DNA from: UBA946 sp031550725
GTDB taxonomy: Bacteria; Bacillota; Clostridia; Oscillospirales; Ruminococcaceae
Assembly (NCBI GenBank): GCA_031550725.1
Contig: JAVBOH010000020.1
Coordinates: 45,538 to 109,537, forward strand
Direction of reading: 5' to 3'
DNA: 64,000 bases
The notes beneath the pieces were generated by a model. That model saw only the letters and a list, made by a program, of their open reading frames with translations. It did not search any database and was not told the origin of the DNA. The position numbers and the translations under genes were made by a program. Below, in pieces: positions 9,189 through 16,881 of the stretch (positions within the stretch are counted from its first letter, which is position 1; each line of letters opens with the position of its first letter).

Positions 9189-9430
9189 TTGACAGTTTTA
9201 ATTATATATGATATATTATGAATGTAAGTTATAAAATAAAACTTGCAGTGGTTGCCTTGCCATGCAAAAATGGGAGCTATTAAAGACGGGATGTCTACCG
9301 TATAAAATAAATGACAGTTGTAATAGACGTGAGCCCTAACGTATAAAATAAATGGGAGTTTTAAGAGGTGGGAGCCCTACCATGTAAATAAGGAAAAAGC
9401 TGTATTCATGTTGAGTACAGCTTTTTATAT
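9189..9430 (+). ncRNA. Small RNA with three exact-length 41-nt repeats, each an 11-codon ORF
   Basis: Promoter TTGACA (9189-9194) and TATATT (9212-9217), 17 bases apart. Repeats start at ATG 9270, 9311 and 9352, exactly 41 bases apart, and each runs ATG, ten codons, TAA, with spacer AATAA between them. The peptides are MGAIKDGMSTV, MTVVIDVSPNV and MGVLRGGSPTM. A partial earlier unit precedes them. Short pairings such as AGCCCT with ATGGGAG are possible within and between repeats. The hairpin AAAAGCTGTA / GTACAGCTTTT (9395-9425) with T residues ends the unit. Organisation resembles a type III antitoxin RNA, but no toxin gene follows. Confidence 0.55.
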
Positions 9431-9456
9431 TTGTATTTTTTCAGTTAAAGAAACTG

Positions 9457-9562
9457 TTGACATACGAATTTAAATGTGTTATACTAATACAAAAGCTAAT
9501 GAATGTGTTCTCTGGGGACAATTGTAGTCCCATGAACGAAGCATTTCATTAGTTTTTTTGTA
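9457..9562 (+). ncRNA. Small transcription unit with a six-codon ORF inside its terminator hairpin, second copy
   Basis: TTGACA (9457-9462) and TATACT (9480-9485), 17 bases apart. The transcript folds as CTAATGAA (about 9496) with TTTCATTAG (9544-9552) followed by seven T residues, with an inner hairpin GGGGAC / GTCCC. AGTCCCATGAACGAAG holds ATG 9532, a six-codon frame ending with TAG in the 3' arm of the terminator stem. The unit at 7475-7557 has the same plan and the same ACGAAG block, so they form a small family. Confidence 0.5.
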
Positions 9563-9584
9563 TATTATCATAATATACAAATTT

Positions 9585-9816
9585 AAAAAGGGATAATACA
9601 ATTCCGCAGAAAAGTATTACCCTTTTAGTGACTGATTTTTTTGTTGTCTGCCAACGTTGCCCAGCACCCGAAGTCTGGGAAGGCGGTTTGCTGCCTTACG
9701 GCTTTTAATGTGCAAGTCTACTAGATACGTTTACACTAATCATATCGAGCGTCAGATTGACAATGTGTCAGTCGCACATGTTATTAACATTATAGCATAA
9801 AAAATCATATTGTCAA
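9585..9816 (-). ncRNA. Minus-strand structured RNA of about 200 nt
   Basis: On the minus strand TTGACA (9811-9816) and TATAAT (9789-9794) are 16 bases apart. The transcript carries GC-rich hairpins unusual for this region, such as AAGGC / GCCTT and CCAG-ACTTCGGGTG-CTGG around 9660-9710. It ends at AAAAGGGTAATAC / GTATTATCCCTTTT (about 9585-9627), which can also serve the plus-strand unit upstream. No protein-like frame is present. Size and shape could fit a regulatory RNA; no family was recognised. Confidence 0.5.
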
Positions 9817-9824
9817 TGTTAATA

Positions 9825-10256
9825 TTAACTCACTTTATTGCTAAATCCATAAATGTCATTATACATCATTTTGATTGATTTATAAGCATTTTCAATGACA
9901 GTTTCAAGCAAATTAAATTCATTATCCTCATCAGAAAAGTCATCATCCAAACGATATATTTCATTATCTAACTTCTAAAAATTTATAGCTTGCTTTTCAT
10001 ATTCCATTGTTTCCTTTAAAGCAAGAGTAAATCCTTTTTTCAGTGAAACACTATGCAGATTTTGTATAAATTTCACCCAAGCAGCATAGGTCATTTCAAA
10101 CTGGTTGCTATCTAGTGTTTCAAAACTTTCGTTCATTAATACTGCAACCATATCAAACCACTGTGTATAATCATGCCTATGAATATTTACAACATATTTT
10201 ATATTATCAAGTGCATTTCGCACACGACAGTATGATTCCTCACTTATATATTCCAT
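9825..10256 (-). pseudogene. Hypothetical gene interrupted by an in-frame TAG
   Basis: From ATG 10256 (GGAG six bases upstream) a frame of 93 codons runs to a TAG at 9975-9977. The same frame then stays open for 49 more codons to TAA 9825-9827, and the extension looks like real protein, being acidic and helical (DDDFSDEDNEFNLLE). The simplest reading is a nonsense mutation in a gene of about 143 codons; stop readthrough is the alternative. No family recognised. It is divergent from the frameshifted RHH gene at 10437 and shares an operator-rich intergenic region with it. Confidence 0.5.
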
Positions 10257-10311
10257 GTCAATCTCCATCTCCATTCTAAGTCTTATATCCATTCCTTACA
10301 ATATTATTATA

Positions 10312-10391
10312 CTACTGTTGACAGTAGTGCAATGCGTATATAAAACAATTTTTACACTAAAAATTTGATTATTTCGCTACTGTTGACAGTA
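10312..10391. promoter_or_regulatory. Pair of palindromic operators in a divergent promoter region
   Basis: The palindrome CTACTGTTGACAGTAG occurs at 10312-10327 and again, one base short of perfect, at 10377-10391. The second includes the TTGACA -35 of the rightward gene (10383-10388; TATAAT 10404-10409). The first sits between candidate -35 and -10 boxes of the leftward gene. Such placement suggests autorepression, probably by the ribbon-helix-helix protein encoded at 10437. Confidence 0.6.
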
Positions 10392-10436
10392 TAGTTTATA
10401 TGTTATAATAAAAGAAAACTTTTGAAAGGTGATTAT

Positions 10437-10642
10437 ATGTCAGTTAGTGAAAAACAAAAACAGCATGCTAGAGCATGGGATTTGGAACATATGAAAACAT
10501 TATCATGCAGAGTAAGAGAGGCTGATGCGAAGATATTTAAGAAATACTGTGCTGAAAAAAAACTAGCGTTGGGAAACTGCTTAAGGATTATGTGATGTCT
10601 TGCATTGAGGAATATTACGAAGAAAAGGATAATGAAAATTAA
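10437..10642 (+). pseudogene. Ribbon-helix-helix-like gene with frameshift in a run of eight A
   Basis: ATG 10437 follows GAAAGGTG and opens a frame of 52 codons that ends early at 10595. Adding one A to the run of eight at about 10555-10562 restores a frame to 10642 reading KKTSVGKLLKDYVMSCIEEY and an acidic tail, giving a typical antitoxin-sized protein of 68 residues. It could be a pseudogene, a sequencing slip, or a site of transcriptional slippage. The protein resembles small DNA-binding repressors of mobile elements. Confidence 0.5.
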
Positions 10643-10791
10643 AACTAAAACCAAAATCATCTTAAAAATATGATACTATTTTGATACTAAAAAACAGAAT
10701 AATATCAATAATCAAGCAAATAATATGCGATTTTCTAATTAAATTGATATTAAAAATAACGCAGGTATGTTATAATAGATATATCGAAATT

Positions 10792-10803
10792 GAGTGGGAA
10801 TAA
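10792..10803 (+). other. Attachment core, left (att A)
   Basis: GAGTGGGAATAA, preceded by ATT, reads Ile-Glu-Trp-Glu-stop, the conserved C-terminal coding sequence of GMP synthase (guaA). No guaA reading frame precedes it, so this is an element junction and not the gene itself. Arm-type repeats TGGCAACGTTTTGGCAACA lie just inside (about 10862-10880), as they do beside the rightmost site at 23165. Confidence 0.6.
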
Positions 10804-10900
10804 TAAACTTACCACAACAAATGGCTTAGATACGTACTTTTAAGCCGTTTTGAAACGTAAGTGGCAACGTTTTGGCAACATTTGAATTATTTATAAAATT

Positions 10901-10942
10901 AGAGCTAATCGATTTTTTGATAAATCGGTTAGCTCTTTTTAT
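10901..10942. terminator. Bidirectional terminator
   Basis: AGAGCTAATCGATTT and AAATCGGTTAGCTCT form a near-perfect stem followed by T residues on the plus strand and by a T-rich tract on the minus strand, closing the minus-strand gene at 10954-11598. Confidence 0.75.
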
Positions 10943-10953
10943 TTTGTATTGGT

Positions 10954-11598
10954 TTATTCAATAGAAAGTACAGAATTAATTTTATCACATAAAAATTCAT
11001 ATTCAACAGTTAGATACACTAATGTATCAGCTGGCTCACCAATCTCATCAGCAATTAGTTTAAGGTTATCAATAAAGACTTTAAATTGTGCAACGAGATT
11101 TGTATTGTTATCAGATAAATCTAATGAATCTATAAATTCATTTAAGTATTTCTTTTTGTTTATTGATAAACGATTAATTTCGTTTATAGCAAGCGTATTT
11201 AATATATTTATATGATGTACTAATTCGTTAAATAATTCATCAATAGGTGTCGGAAATACTTGTGCTTGTCCAAAACTAAAATGAAACATCATTGTTTTAT
11301 ATTCTGTAATTACTGGAGTAAATATATCACGATTTTCACGAGGTACACGTTGTATATTTAAATAAAGCTTTGAACAAACAATGTGCATTTGCCAATTTAT
11401 ATCCTTTAAGAATTCTTCTGAATAATTAGAACAATCTTTTATTTTGCATATAATTTCATTTGTTTCAATAATACCTTCTGTTACTTCACGTATAATCGGT
11501 AATTCATTATATACTGTGGATAACAACGCAACTGCACTTGATGCTTCATCAATAAATATTTTAACAAGTTCTTGTATTAATTGGATATTTTCTTTCAA
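10954..11598 (-). CDS. Hypothetical helical protein of the mobile element
   Basis: About 214 residues, mostly alpha-helical, with no signal peptide or membrane segment. I recognise no family. The start is taken as TTG 11598 because CGGAGG lies seven bases upstream; a TTG 18 bases earlier overlaps that site. It begins just downstream of the XRE regulator (11623-12075) and is probably cotranscribed with it on the minus strand, a common place for accessory or immunity-like genes beside the phage-type repressor of such elements. Confidence 0.6.
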   Translation of the reverse strand: MKENIQLIQELVKIFIDEASSAVALLSTVYNELPIIREVTEGIIETNEIICKIKDCSNYSEEFLKDINWQMHIVCSKLYLNIQRVPRENRDIFTPVITEYKTMMFHFSFGQAQVFPTPIDELFNELVHHINILNTLAINEINRLSINKKKYLNEFIDSLDLSDNNTNLVAQFKVFIDNLKLIADEIGEPADTLVYLTVEYEFLCDKINSVLSIE

Positions 11599-11622
11599 TG
11601 AAATACCTCCGTTCAACTTAAT

Positions 11623-12075
11623 TTATTTATTGTAACTTATTGGATAATTATATCTCCACTGATCATATTCCTCTTTAGAAATCTCATCATTTCTAAACTT
11701 TTCAGCTTGTTCCTGCCATGAGGTGAACATTTCAAGCATATTGATAAATTCGATGCCCTTATCCTTATCAAGACGAATACAAACCTCATCGCTTAGCTTG
11801 TCTATCCTAAGACCATACAAATCTTCCATAGCAAATAAAGTATGCATAACACCTACATAGTTTTCAATATCAGGTACGTTCAATGCTGATGGTGATACCT
11901 CTAAAGTTTCTGCTAGTGCATTTGTTAAATCTGATTTTGGTGTTCGTGTACCAGATTCATACTGTGCCATACGAATATCGGCAGTTTTCTCAGGAAATCC
12001 AACAGATATACCAAGCCATTTCTGTGTCATACCACGCAAATTACGAAAATAACGTATTCTTTCACCAATTGCCAT
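11623..12075 (-). CDS. XRE-family transcriptional regulator
   Basis: About 150 residues. The N-terminal 65 form a Cro/CI helix-turn-helix (GERIRYFRNLRGMTQKWLG, MAQYESGTRTPKSDL). The remainder is a helical tail (EFINMLEMFTSWQEQAEKF, KEEYDQWRYNYP) typical of regulators of clostridial integrative elements. ATG 12075 is preferred over an in-frame GTG at 12087 that overlaps AGGAG. It faces away from xis/int across a 190-base intergenic region, so it probably represses the integration module. Confidence 0.85.
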   Translation of the reverse strand: MAIGERIRYFRNLRGMTQKWLGISVGFPEKTADIRMAQYESGTRTPKSDLTNALAETLEVSPSALNVPDIENYVGVMHTLFAMEDLYGLRIDKLSDEVCIRLDKDKGIEFINMLEMFTSWQEQAEKFRNDEISKEEYDQWRYNYPISYNK

Positions 12076-12264
12076 ACTATTTTTCACTCCTGTTTAGGTT
12101 ATTTTATATCAGTATAGCATATTTGTTTAATATAGTCAAGTGTATATAAGCAATTTTGTTTAATATTTTTCTAATAAAGTCATTGACACAAACATAAATG
12201 TTTAGTATAATATAGATATATTAAGCTAATATGTTTAGTTAAGATGCAAGAAGGGAGGTTTACT

Positions 12265-12459
12265 ATGACAAAAAATACTTTTATGAGAGTTGAAGATGTA
12301 GCTAATGAATTAGGTGTTTCTAAATCATATGCTTACAAAATCGTTCAAAAGCTCAATGCAGAATTAAAACAAATTGGATTTTTAACTGTATCAGGTCGTG
12401 TCAACAGACAATATTTCTTAGAAAAGACCTGTTATGGTGCAGCAGAAAGGAAGTGCTAG
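12265..12459 (+). CDS. Excisionase-like helix-turn-helix protein
   Basis: A 64-residue protein with a MerR/Xis-type winged helix (MRVEDVANELGVSKSYAYKIV). GGGAGG stands seven bases before ATG 12265, which is preferred to an upstream ATG at 12244. Integrase follows two bases after its stop. Proteins of this size directly before a Tn916-type integrase usually direct excision. Confidence 0.75.
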   Translation: MTKNTFMRVEDVANELGVSKSYAYKIVQKLNAELKQIGFLTVSGRVNRQYFLEKTCYGAAERKC

Positions 12460-12460
12460 A

Positions 12461-13552
12461 ATGGCAGTTTATAAGGAAACAAAAACTAATACATGGCGAG
12501 TTATCTATCGCTATACAGATTGGCGTGGTGAACGCAAGCAATCACAAAAACGTGGTTTTGCTACAAAGAAAGAAGCTCTTGCATGGGAGCGTGAACAACT
12601 TAATAAAGTTAATTCTGATTTAGATATGACATTTTCAAGCTTTGTTGAGATATATTCCAATGATATGAAAAGTCGTATCAAGGAAAATACTTGGCATACT
12701 AAGGAGCATATTTTGCGTACTAAAATAATGCCATATTTTGAAAACAGGAAGATTTCCGATATTCAATCAAAGGATATTATTGCATGGCAGAATGAAATGC
12801 TTAATATTAAAGATAAAAATGGCAAGCCATATTCACCAGTATATCTTAAAACTGTACATAATCAATTAAGTGCCATTTTCAATCATGCAGTCAAATTTTA
12901 TGGATTATCATTAAACCCTGCTGCTAAGGTTGGAAACATGGGTAAAGCCAAAGCAAAAGAAATGCTCTTTTGGACACAGGATGAATATGAAAAGTTTTCT
13001 ATTGAGATGATGGATAAACCTATATCGTTCTATGCTTTTGAGATGCTATACTGGTGTGGAATTAGAGAGGGTGAATTGCTTGCTCTTACTCCTGCTGACT
13101 TTGATTTTGAGCGTAAAACAGTTACAATTTCAAAGTCATATCAACGAATTGATAAACGAGATGTGGTAACTGATCCGAAAACTCCAAAAAGCAATAGAAC
13201 TATAAAAATGTCTGATTTTCTCGTTGATGAAATTAAGGAGTTTATTAGTCAGATTTATGGAATTAAGCCGACAGACAGGTTATTTGACATCACAAAGCAT
13301 TATCTTCATCATGAAATGGACAGGGGTTCAAAAGCTGCTGGTGTAAAGCGTATTCGTATTCATGACCTTAGACATTCGCATATTTCATTGCTTATTGAAA
13401 TGGGATTTTCGGCAGTTGCTATTGCCGATAGAGTTGGGCATGAAAGCATTGATATTACATATAGGTATGCTCATTTATTCCCTACCACACAGACTGAGAT
13501 GGCAGACAAGTTAAATAATATGAGAAGTGAGGAAAATAAGAATGTCAGCTAA
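12461..13552 (+). CDS. int: Tyrosine recombinase / integrase, Tn916-like
   Basis: A 363-residue site-specific recombinase. It has an N-terminal AP2-like arm-binding domain (WRVIYRYTDWRGERKQSQKR), a SAM-like core-binding domain (about residues 60-150) and a catalytic domain with Arg in YWCGIREGEL, HDLRHSH, a GHESIDIT helix and the nucleophile Tyr in TYRYAHLFP. Start 12461 follows GAAAGGAAG; the longer frame from 12434 lacks a site. The arm-type repeats near the att cores are plausible binding sites. It probably serves both this element and the integrase-less cassette at 20561-23177. Confidence 0.92.
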   Translation: MAVYKETKTNTWRVIYRYTDWRGERKQSQKRGFATKKEALAWEREQLNKVNSDLDMTFSSFVEIYSNDMKSRIKENTWHTKEHILRTKIMPYFENRKISDIQSKDIIAWQNEMLNIKDKNGKPYSPVYLKTVHNQLSAIFNHAVKFYGLSLNPAAKVGNMGKAKAKEMLFWTQDEYEKFSIEMMDKPISFYAFEMLYWCGIREGELLALTPADFDFERKTVTISKSYQRIDKRDVVTDPKTPKSNRTIKMSDFLVDEIKEFISQIYGIKPTDRLFDITKHYLHHEMDRGSKAAGVKRIRIHDLRHSHISLLIEMGFSAVAIADRVGHESIDITYRYAHLFPTTQTEMADKLNNMRSEENKNVS

Positions 13553-13865
13553 AAATCAAGATAACAAAAACCGTTTTAGAAGCAAAACCATTGCATTCAG
13601 AATGTCACCAGAAGAAGCCGAACAGCTTGAGATTAAAGCAAGGCTTTCAGGACTTACTAAGCAGGATTATATTATCAAGAGGCTCTTATGTAAGGATATT
13701 ATAGTTCAAGGTAATCCACGAGTGTATAAGGCTTTGAAAAATCAGCTTGCGGATGTGCTTAATGAATTAAAAGTCATTGACAATGATTTTATTAATGATG
13801 AACTTCTTGAGACGATACAGCTTATTAATGCTACACTATATGGGTTTAAAGGTGATAATGAATAA
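13542..13865 (+). CDS. MobC-like relaxosome protein
   Basis: About 107 residues with a ribbon-helix-helix start (KTIAFRMSPEEAEQLEIKAR, LSGLTKQDYIIKRLL), as in MobC accessory proteins that help open oriT for the relaxase. It overlaps the end of the integrase gene by a few bases, with GAGG before ATG 13542. The relaxase follows after an intervening gene and the oriT. Its identity as MobC is by pattern only; a general RHH regulator is the alternative. Confidence 0.6.
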   Translation: MSAKNQDNKNRFRSKTIAFRMSPEEAEQLEIKARLSGLTKQDYIIKRLLCKDIIVQGNPRVYKALKNQLADVLNELKVIDNDFINDELLETIQLINATLYGFKGDNE

Positions 13866-13879
13866 TCTCAAAATAACAA

Positions 13880-13921
13880 GTCCCTACACAGAATCTGTTG
13901 GAGCAGATACGGAGTAGGGAC
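13880..13921 (+). repeat. Hairpin downstream of mobC
   Basis: GTCCCTAC and GTAGGGAC form an eight-base perfect stem around a 26-base loop. No T run follows, so it is probably not a standard terminator. It may be a structured intergenic element. Confidence 0.4.
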
Positions 13922-14062
13922 ACAATAAATATATTGGTTGTTTCAATGATTGGTATGGGTATCTTTGTTGAGATAACCAATTTATTTTGCTTTAATATAC
14001 GAAAGAGTATTCAAAAGAAACGGTTTTGCGAATGGTTGATTTCAAGTAGGGGTTAACTATTT

Positions 14063-14527
14063 TTAATCTATTATACATTCCATAGTTATCATTTGATTAT
14101 AAAGACCATGTCTTATATAAAAACGTTGAGCATCCTCATTATCTGGTAGTACAGAAAGTCTTAAATAATCTGAATTGTGACTTTTTGCCCATTCTTTAGA
14201 TTTATCCATTAATTTAGAACCAACACCTTGATTTCTATACGTTTCTTTTATAACAAAATCTTGAATATATGTATATTTACATGGAACGAGAAGACTTAAA
14301 CCTTTTACTTCCTTTTCGTAAAGTAAAGAAAATCCTACAATTTTAGTATTCGTTTCTACAACTAAAAAATCAGATTTTGTGTCATTTATTATTCCAGTTA
14401 GGTATTCTAATGATCGATCTCCACGTTGAAAATGTTCAGGTTGAGAGTTAATTGAATCAGTATCTAATTCATAAAATAAGTTAATAATTGCATTTATATC
14501 ATTAACATCTGCTAAGCGAAATATCAT
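14063..14527 (-). CDS. GNAT-family N-acetyltransferase
   Basis: About 154 residues with the GNAT fold: YIQDFVIKETYRNQGVGSKL is motif A with the acetyl-CoA-binding R/Q-x-x-G-x-G loop, and LSVLPDNEDAQRFYIRHG is motif B. ATG 14527 is chosen because GAGGG lies seven bases before it. It points against its neighbours and looks like passenger cargo of the mobilizable element. The substrate cannot be told from the sequence. Confidence 0.85.
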   Translation of the reverse strand: MIFRLADVNDINAIINLFYELDTDSINSQPEHFQRGDRSLEYLTGIINDTKSDFLVVETNTKIVGFSLLYEKEVKGLSLLVPCKYTYIQDFVIKETYRNQGVGSKLMDKSKEWAKSHNSDYLRLSVLPDNEDAQRFYIRHGLYNQMITMECIID

Positions 14528-14859
14528 AAACATACCCTCTTTAAATATAAATTTGTCAATGCATATATCATAACATAAACTTTTTTAAAAGTCAATTTTT
14601 ATACCAGTAAATTTATATTTTAGTACTAATCAAATGTTTAAACAAAATCATCTGTAATGATGATTTGTTAGTGATACTAAAACGAATAATTTTTAGTGCT
14701 TGGCAATTAATAAAATTTATCAGTTTCAGTACCAATACAGTATACCTAATTAGATCGCTATCAACTCAGCGTAAGTGAGGCATATATACCACCAATTCAC
14801 ACTGGTATGTATGCAATCAAATATTGCAAGCTAAGTCTTGCAATTGGTGGTCAGCAGAC

Positions 14860-14990
14860 CACATTTTCTTAGGGAGTCCAGAGGGAACGGCTGGCACACG
14901 ACTATTTTCGCAAAAATAGTCATAGTGTGTTAGAACTATTCCGTCAGAATAGAGTACCGCTAGAATTCCCAAGATCACATAAAAGGAGGC
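14860..14990 (+). other. oriT of MobV type
   Basis: Just upstream of the relaxase gene, CATAGTGTGTTAGAACTATT contains TAGTGTG (14923-14929) followed by TTA, the nick sequence of pMV158-type origins. Nested inverted repeats surround it: GACTATTTT / AAAATAGTC immediately before and ACTATTC / GAATAG just after. The expected nick falls between 14929 and 14930. Confidence 0.75.
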
Positions 14991-14996
14991 AACTTC

Positions 14997-16256
14997 ATGA
15001 GCTATGCAATTATCCGTAATTCAAACCACAAGGTAGGTGCTGTACATATGTTAGAACGCCATAACGAGCGTCGCAATAAAAATTACAGTAATAAAGATAT
15101 TGACCTATCCCGTTCACATTTGAATTATCATCTCAAAGAAATTGGGGCACCGACATATCAACAGGAATTTGACAGGATACGCACTAAAGAAAATCTGAAA
15201 GGTAATCTACGTTTACATGGTGAAAAACAAAGTACTGTCATGTGTGAGTTTCTGATTACGTCAGATAAGGATTTCTTTGATAAGCTTGGTGAAGAAAAAA
15301 CAAAGAAATTCTTTAATGATGCTTATCATTTTGTATCATCAAAAGTTGGTGGTGAGCAATATATTGTATCTGCTGTCGTTCATATGGACGAAAAAACTCC
15401 ACATATGCATGTTGCTTTTATTCCTGTCATTCATGGCAAGGATAAAAAGAAACAGCCATGCAAACGCATAAACTGTTCAGAGTTTTGGAAAGGCAGAGAT
15501 AGTTATGCTCGACTTCAAGATGAATACTTCGATTTCATCACGAACTGTGGATATAACCTTGAACGAGGTGTGAAAGGAAGTACAGCAGAGCATTTATCTG
15601 TTGCAGAATTCAAGCTGCATAAAGCAGAGGAGCAATATGAAGAGCTTTCTTTACAGCTTTCAGAAATTCAAGTAGTTGATGACATTGAAAATAAGTCATT
15701 GCCATTCAATATGATTATGATAAAAAAGAGCGATTATGAAACCCTCACTAATACTGCTAAAGCTTATGTTACGTGTAAAAATGCAGAGATTGAAAACATA
15801 GAGCTTAAATCTAAATGCGAGCAGTTGAGTGATGAAAATCATATTATCAAGGAAGAAAACAAAATATTATCAAGTAACTTGCAACAGCTTGATTATGAAT
15901 TTGGTAGGTTTTATGCTGATGTTTCTGATGAAATTGTTTTGAAAAATGAAAATAACAGACTTTCTAACGAAAATGCTGGGCAAGCCTATCAAATTCAGAC
16001 TTTAACTGCTAGTGTTAAGACATTACAGGAAGAAAAGGTAGCTCTTGAAAATGAAGTATCTGAGGTAAAATCTGTTGTTGATGAAAAATCTCAGCAGATT
16101 GCTCTCTTGAATAATGATCTCAATAATTCATATTCATTGCTCAAGGCTCTGGAAGAAAAGTATGATAGGGTAATGAAATTTATTGAGAATATGAAGTTAA
16201 AGGAAAAATTGGAAGAGTTTTTGAAACCTGTGGTTAACAAGCATAAATCAAGGTAA
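14997..16256 (+). CDS. mobV: MobV-family relaxase (Pre/Mob)
   Basis: A 419-residue relaxase that nicks oriT and pilots the strand during conjugal mobilization. Motif I is the HNERRN block at residues 22-27. Motif III is VVHMDEKTPHMHVAF with metal-binding His129, His136 and His138 and Asp131. Residues from about 210 to the end form a long coiled coil (many Glu/Lys/Leu heptads), probably for oligomerisation or coupling. GGAGG precedes the start. The oriT described above lies directly upstream, as in pMV158-type plasmids. Confidence 0.92.
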   Translation: MSYAIIRNSNHKVGAVHMLERHNERRNKNYSNKDIDLSRSHLNYHLKEIGAPTYQQEFDRIRTKENLKGNLRLHGEKQSTVMCEFLITSDKDFFDKLGEEKTKKFFNDAYHFVSSKVGGEQYIVSAVVHMDEKTPHMHVAFIPVIHGKDKKKQPCKRINCSEFWKGRDSYARLQDEYFDFITNCGYNLERGVKGSTAEHLSVAEFKLHKAEEQYEELSLQLSEIQVVDDIENKSLPFNMIMIKKSDYETLTNTAKAYVTCKNAEIENIELKSKCEQLSDENHIIKEENKILSSNLQQLDYEFGRFYADVSDEIVLKNENNRLSNENAGQAYQIQTLTASVKTLQEEKVALENEVSEVKSVVDEKSQQIALLNNDLNNSYSLLKALEEKYDRVMKFIENMKLKEKLEEFLKPVVNKHKSR

Positions 16257-16280
16257 TTTCTTGTTTAATGAACATTTTTC

Positions 16281-16312
16281 TTGACAACATCTAATAGATA
16301 TGTTACTATTAG
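16281..16312 (+). promoter_or_regulatory. Promoter with operator-like inverted repeat for padR
   Basis: TTGACA (16281-16286) and TACTAT (16304-16309) are 17 bases apart. CTAATAG (16291-16297) and CTATTAG (16306-16312) form an inverted repeat across the spacer and -10 box, a likely binding site for the PadR protein itself. Confidence 0.6.
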
Positions 16313-16333
16313 TATCATAAGGAGAGTGCTATT

Positions 16334-16873
16334 ATGGATAAAATAATTCTTGGCTTGCTTATGTTAAGCAGCAGAACAATTTATGAGATAAAATCTCGTA
16401 TTGCACAGGGTTTGGAATTAATGTACAGCAGCAGTACTGGCAGTATTCAAGCTGCCATAAAAAAGCTGATGGCTCAAGGTTATATTATTTTCAATGAAGA
16501 AGTTGAAAACGGTAAATACAAAAAAATATACTCTATCACCGAAAGTGGCAGAACAGAATTTTTGAAATGGGTTAATTCATCATTTTCTTCGGCTCAGAAT
16601 AAAAAACCTGAATTAGTAAAGCTTTATTTCATGGGACTTTCTGACGTACAAACACGTAAATGCCGCATAAGTGAATATATTAAATCACTTGAAGAATCAT
16701 ATGCAACGCTTAAATTTATATATGATAGTGGTGAAGACATGGTTGTTCAGGATGAATACAAGGATTTATTCAATTATCAGCGTTTGACTGCAAAGTTTGG
16801 TATTGATTCTATTAGGTTTGAAATTGAGTGGTATAAACAGTTGCTTTCTGATATAGATAGTGGCAGGATATAG
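16334..16873 (+). CDS. PadR-family transcriptional regulator
   Basis: About 179 residues. The N-terminal winged helix has the PadR pattern ILGLLMLSSRTIYEIKSRI, then SIQAAIKKLMAQGYI and a beta-wing YKKIYSITESGRTEFLKW. The C-terminal half (SLEESYATLKFIY) is the dimerising helical domain. The gene is followed eight bases later by a hydrolase gene, so it likely represses that pair until an inducer is bound. Confidence 0.88.
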   Translation: MDKIILGLLMLSSRTIYEIKSRIAQGLELMYSSSTGSIQAAIKKLMAQGYIIFNEEVENGKYKKIYSITESGRTEFLKWVNSSFSSAQNKKPELVKLYFMGLSDVQTRKCRISEYIKSLEESYATLKFIYDSGEDMVVQDEYKDLFNYQRLTAKFGIDSIRFEIEWYKQLLSDIDSGRI

Positions 16874-16881
16874 GGGTGTGT

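Noticed and set aside
9218..9283. 21-codon frame starting directly after the -10 box of the repeat RNA
   Set aside because: The ATG overlaps the -10 region, so it would be absent from the transcript.
9240..9430. CRISPR array
   Set aside because: The 41-nt repeats are back-to-back without unique spacers and no cas gene is in the window.
9189..9974. A complete type III toxin-antitoxin locus
   Set aside because: No endoribonuclease-sized gene follows the repeat RNA on either strand, so only the antitoxin-like half could be claimed.
13880..13921. Terminator after the MobC-like gene
   Set aside because: A stable stem exists but no T run follows; it is listed only as a hairpin.
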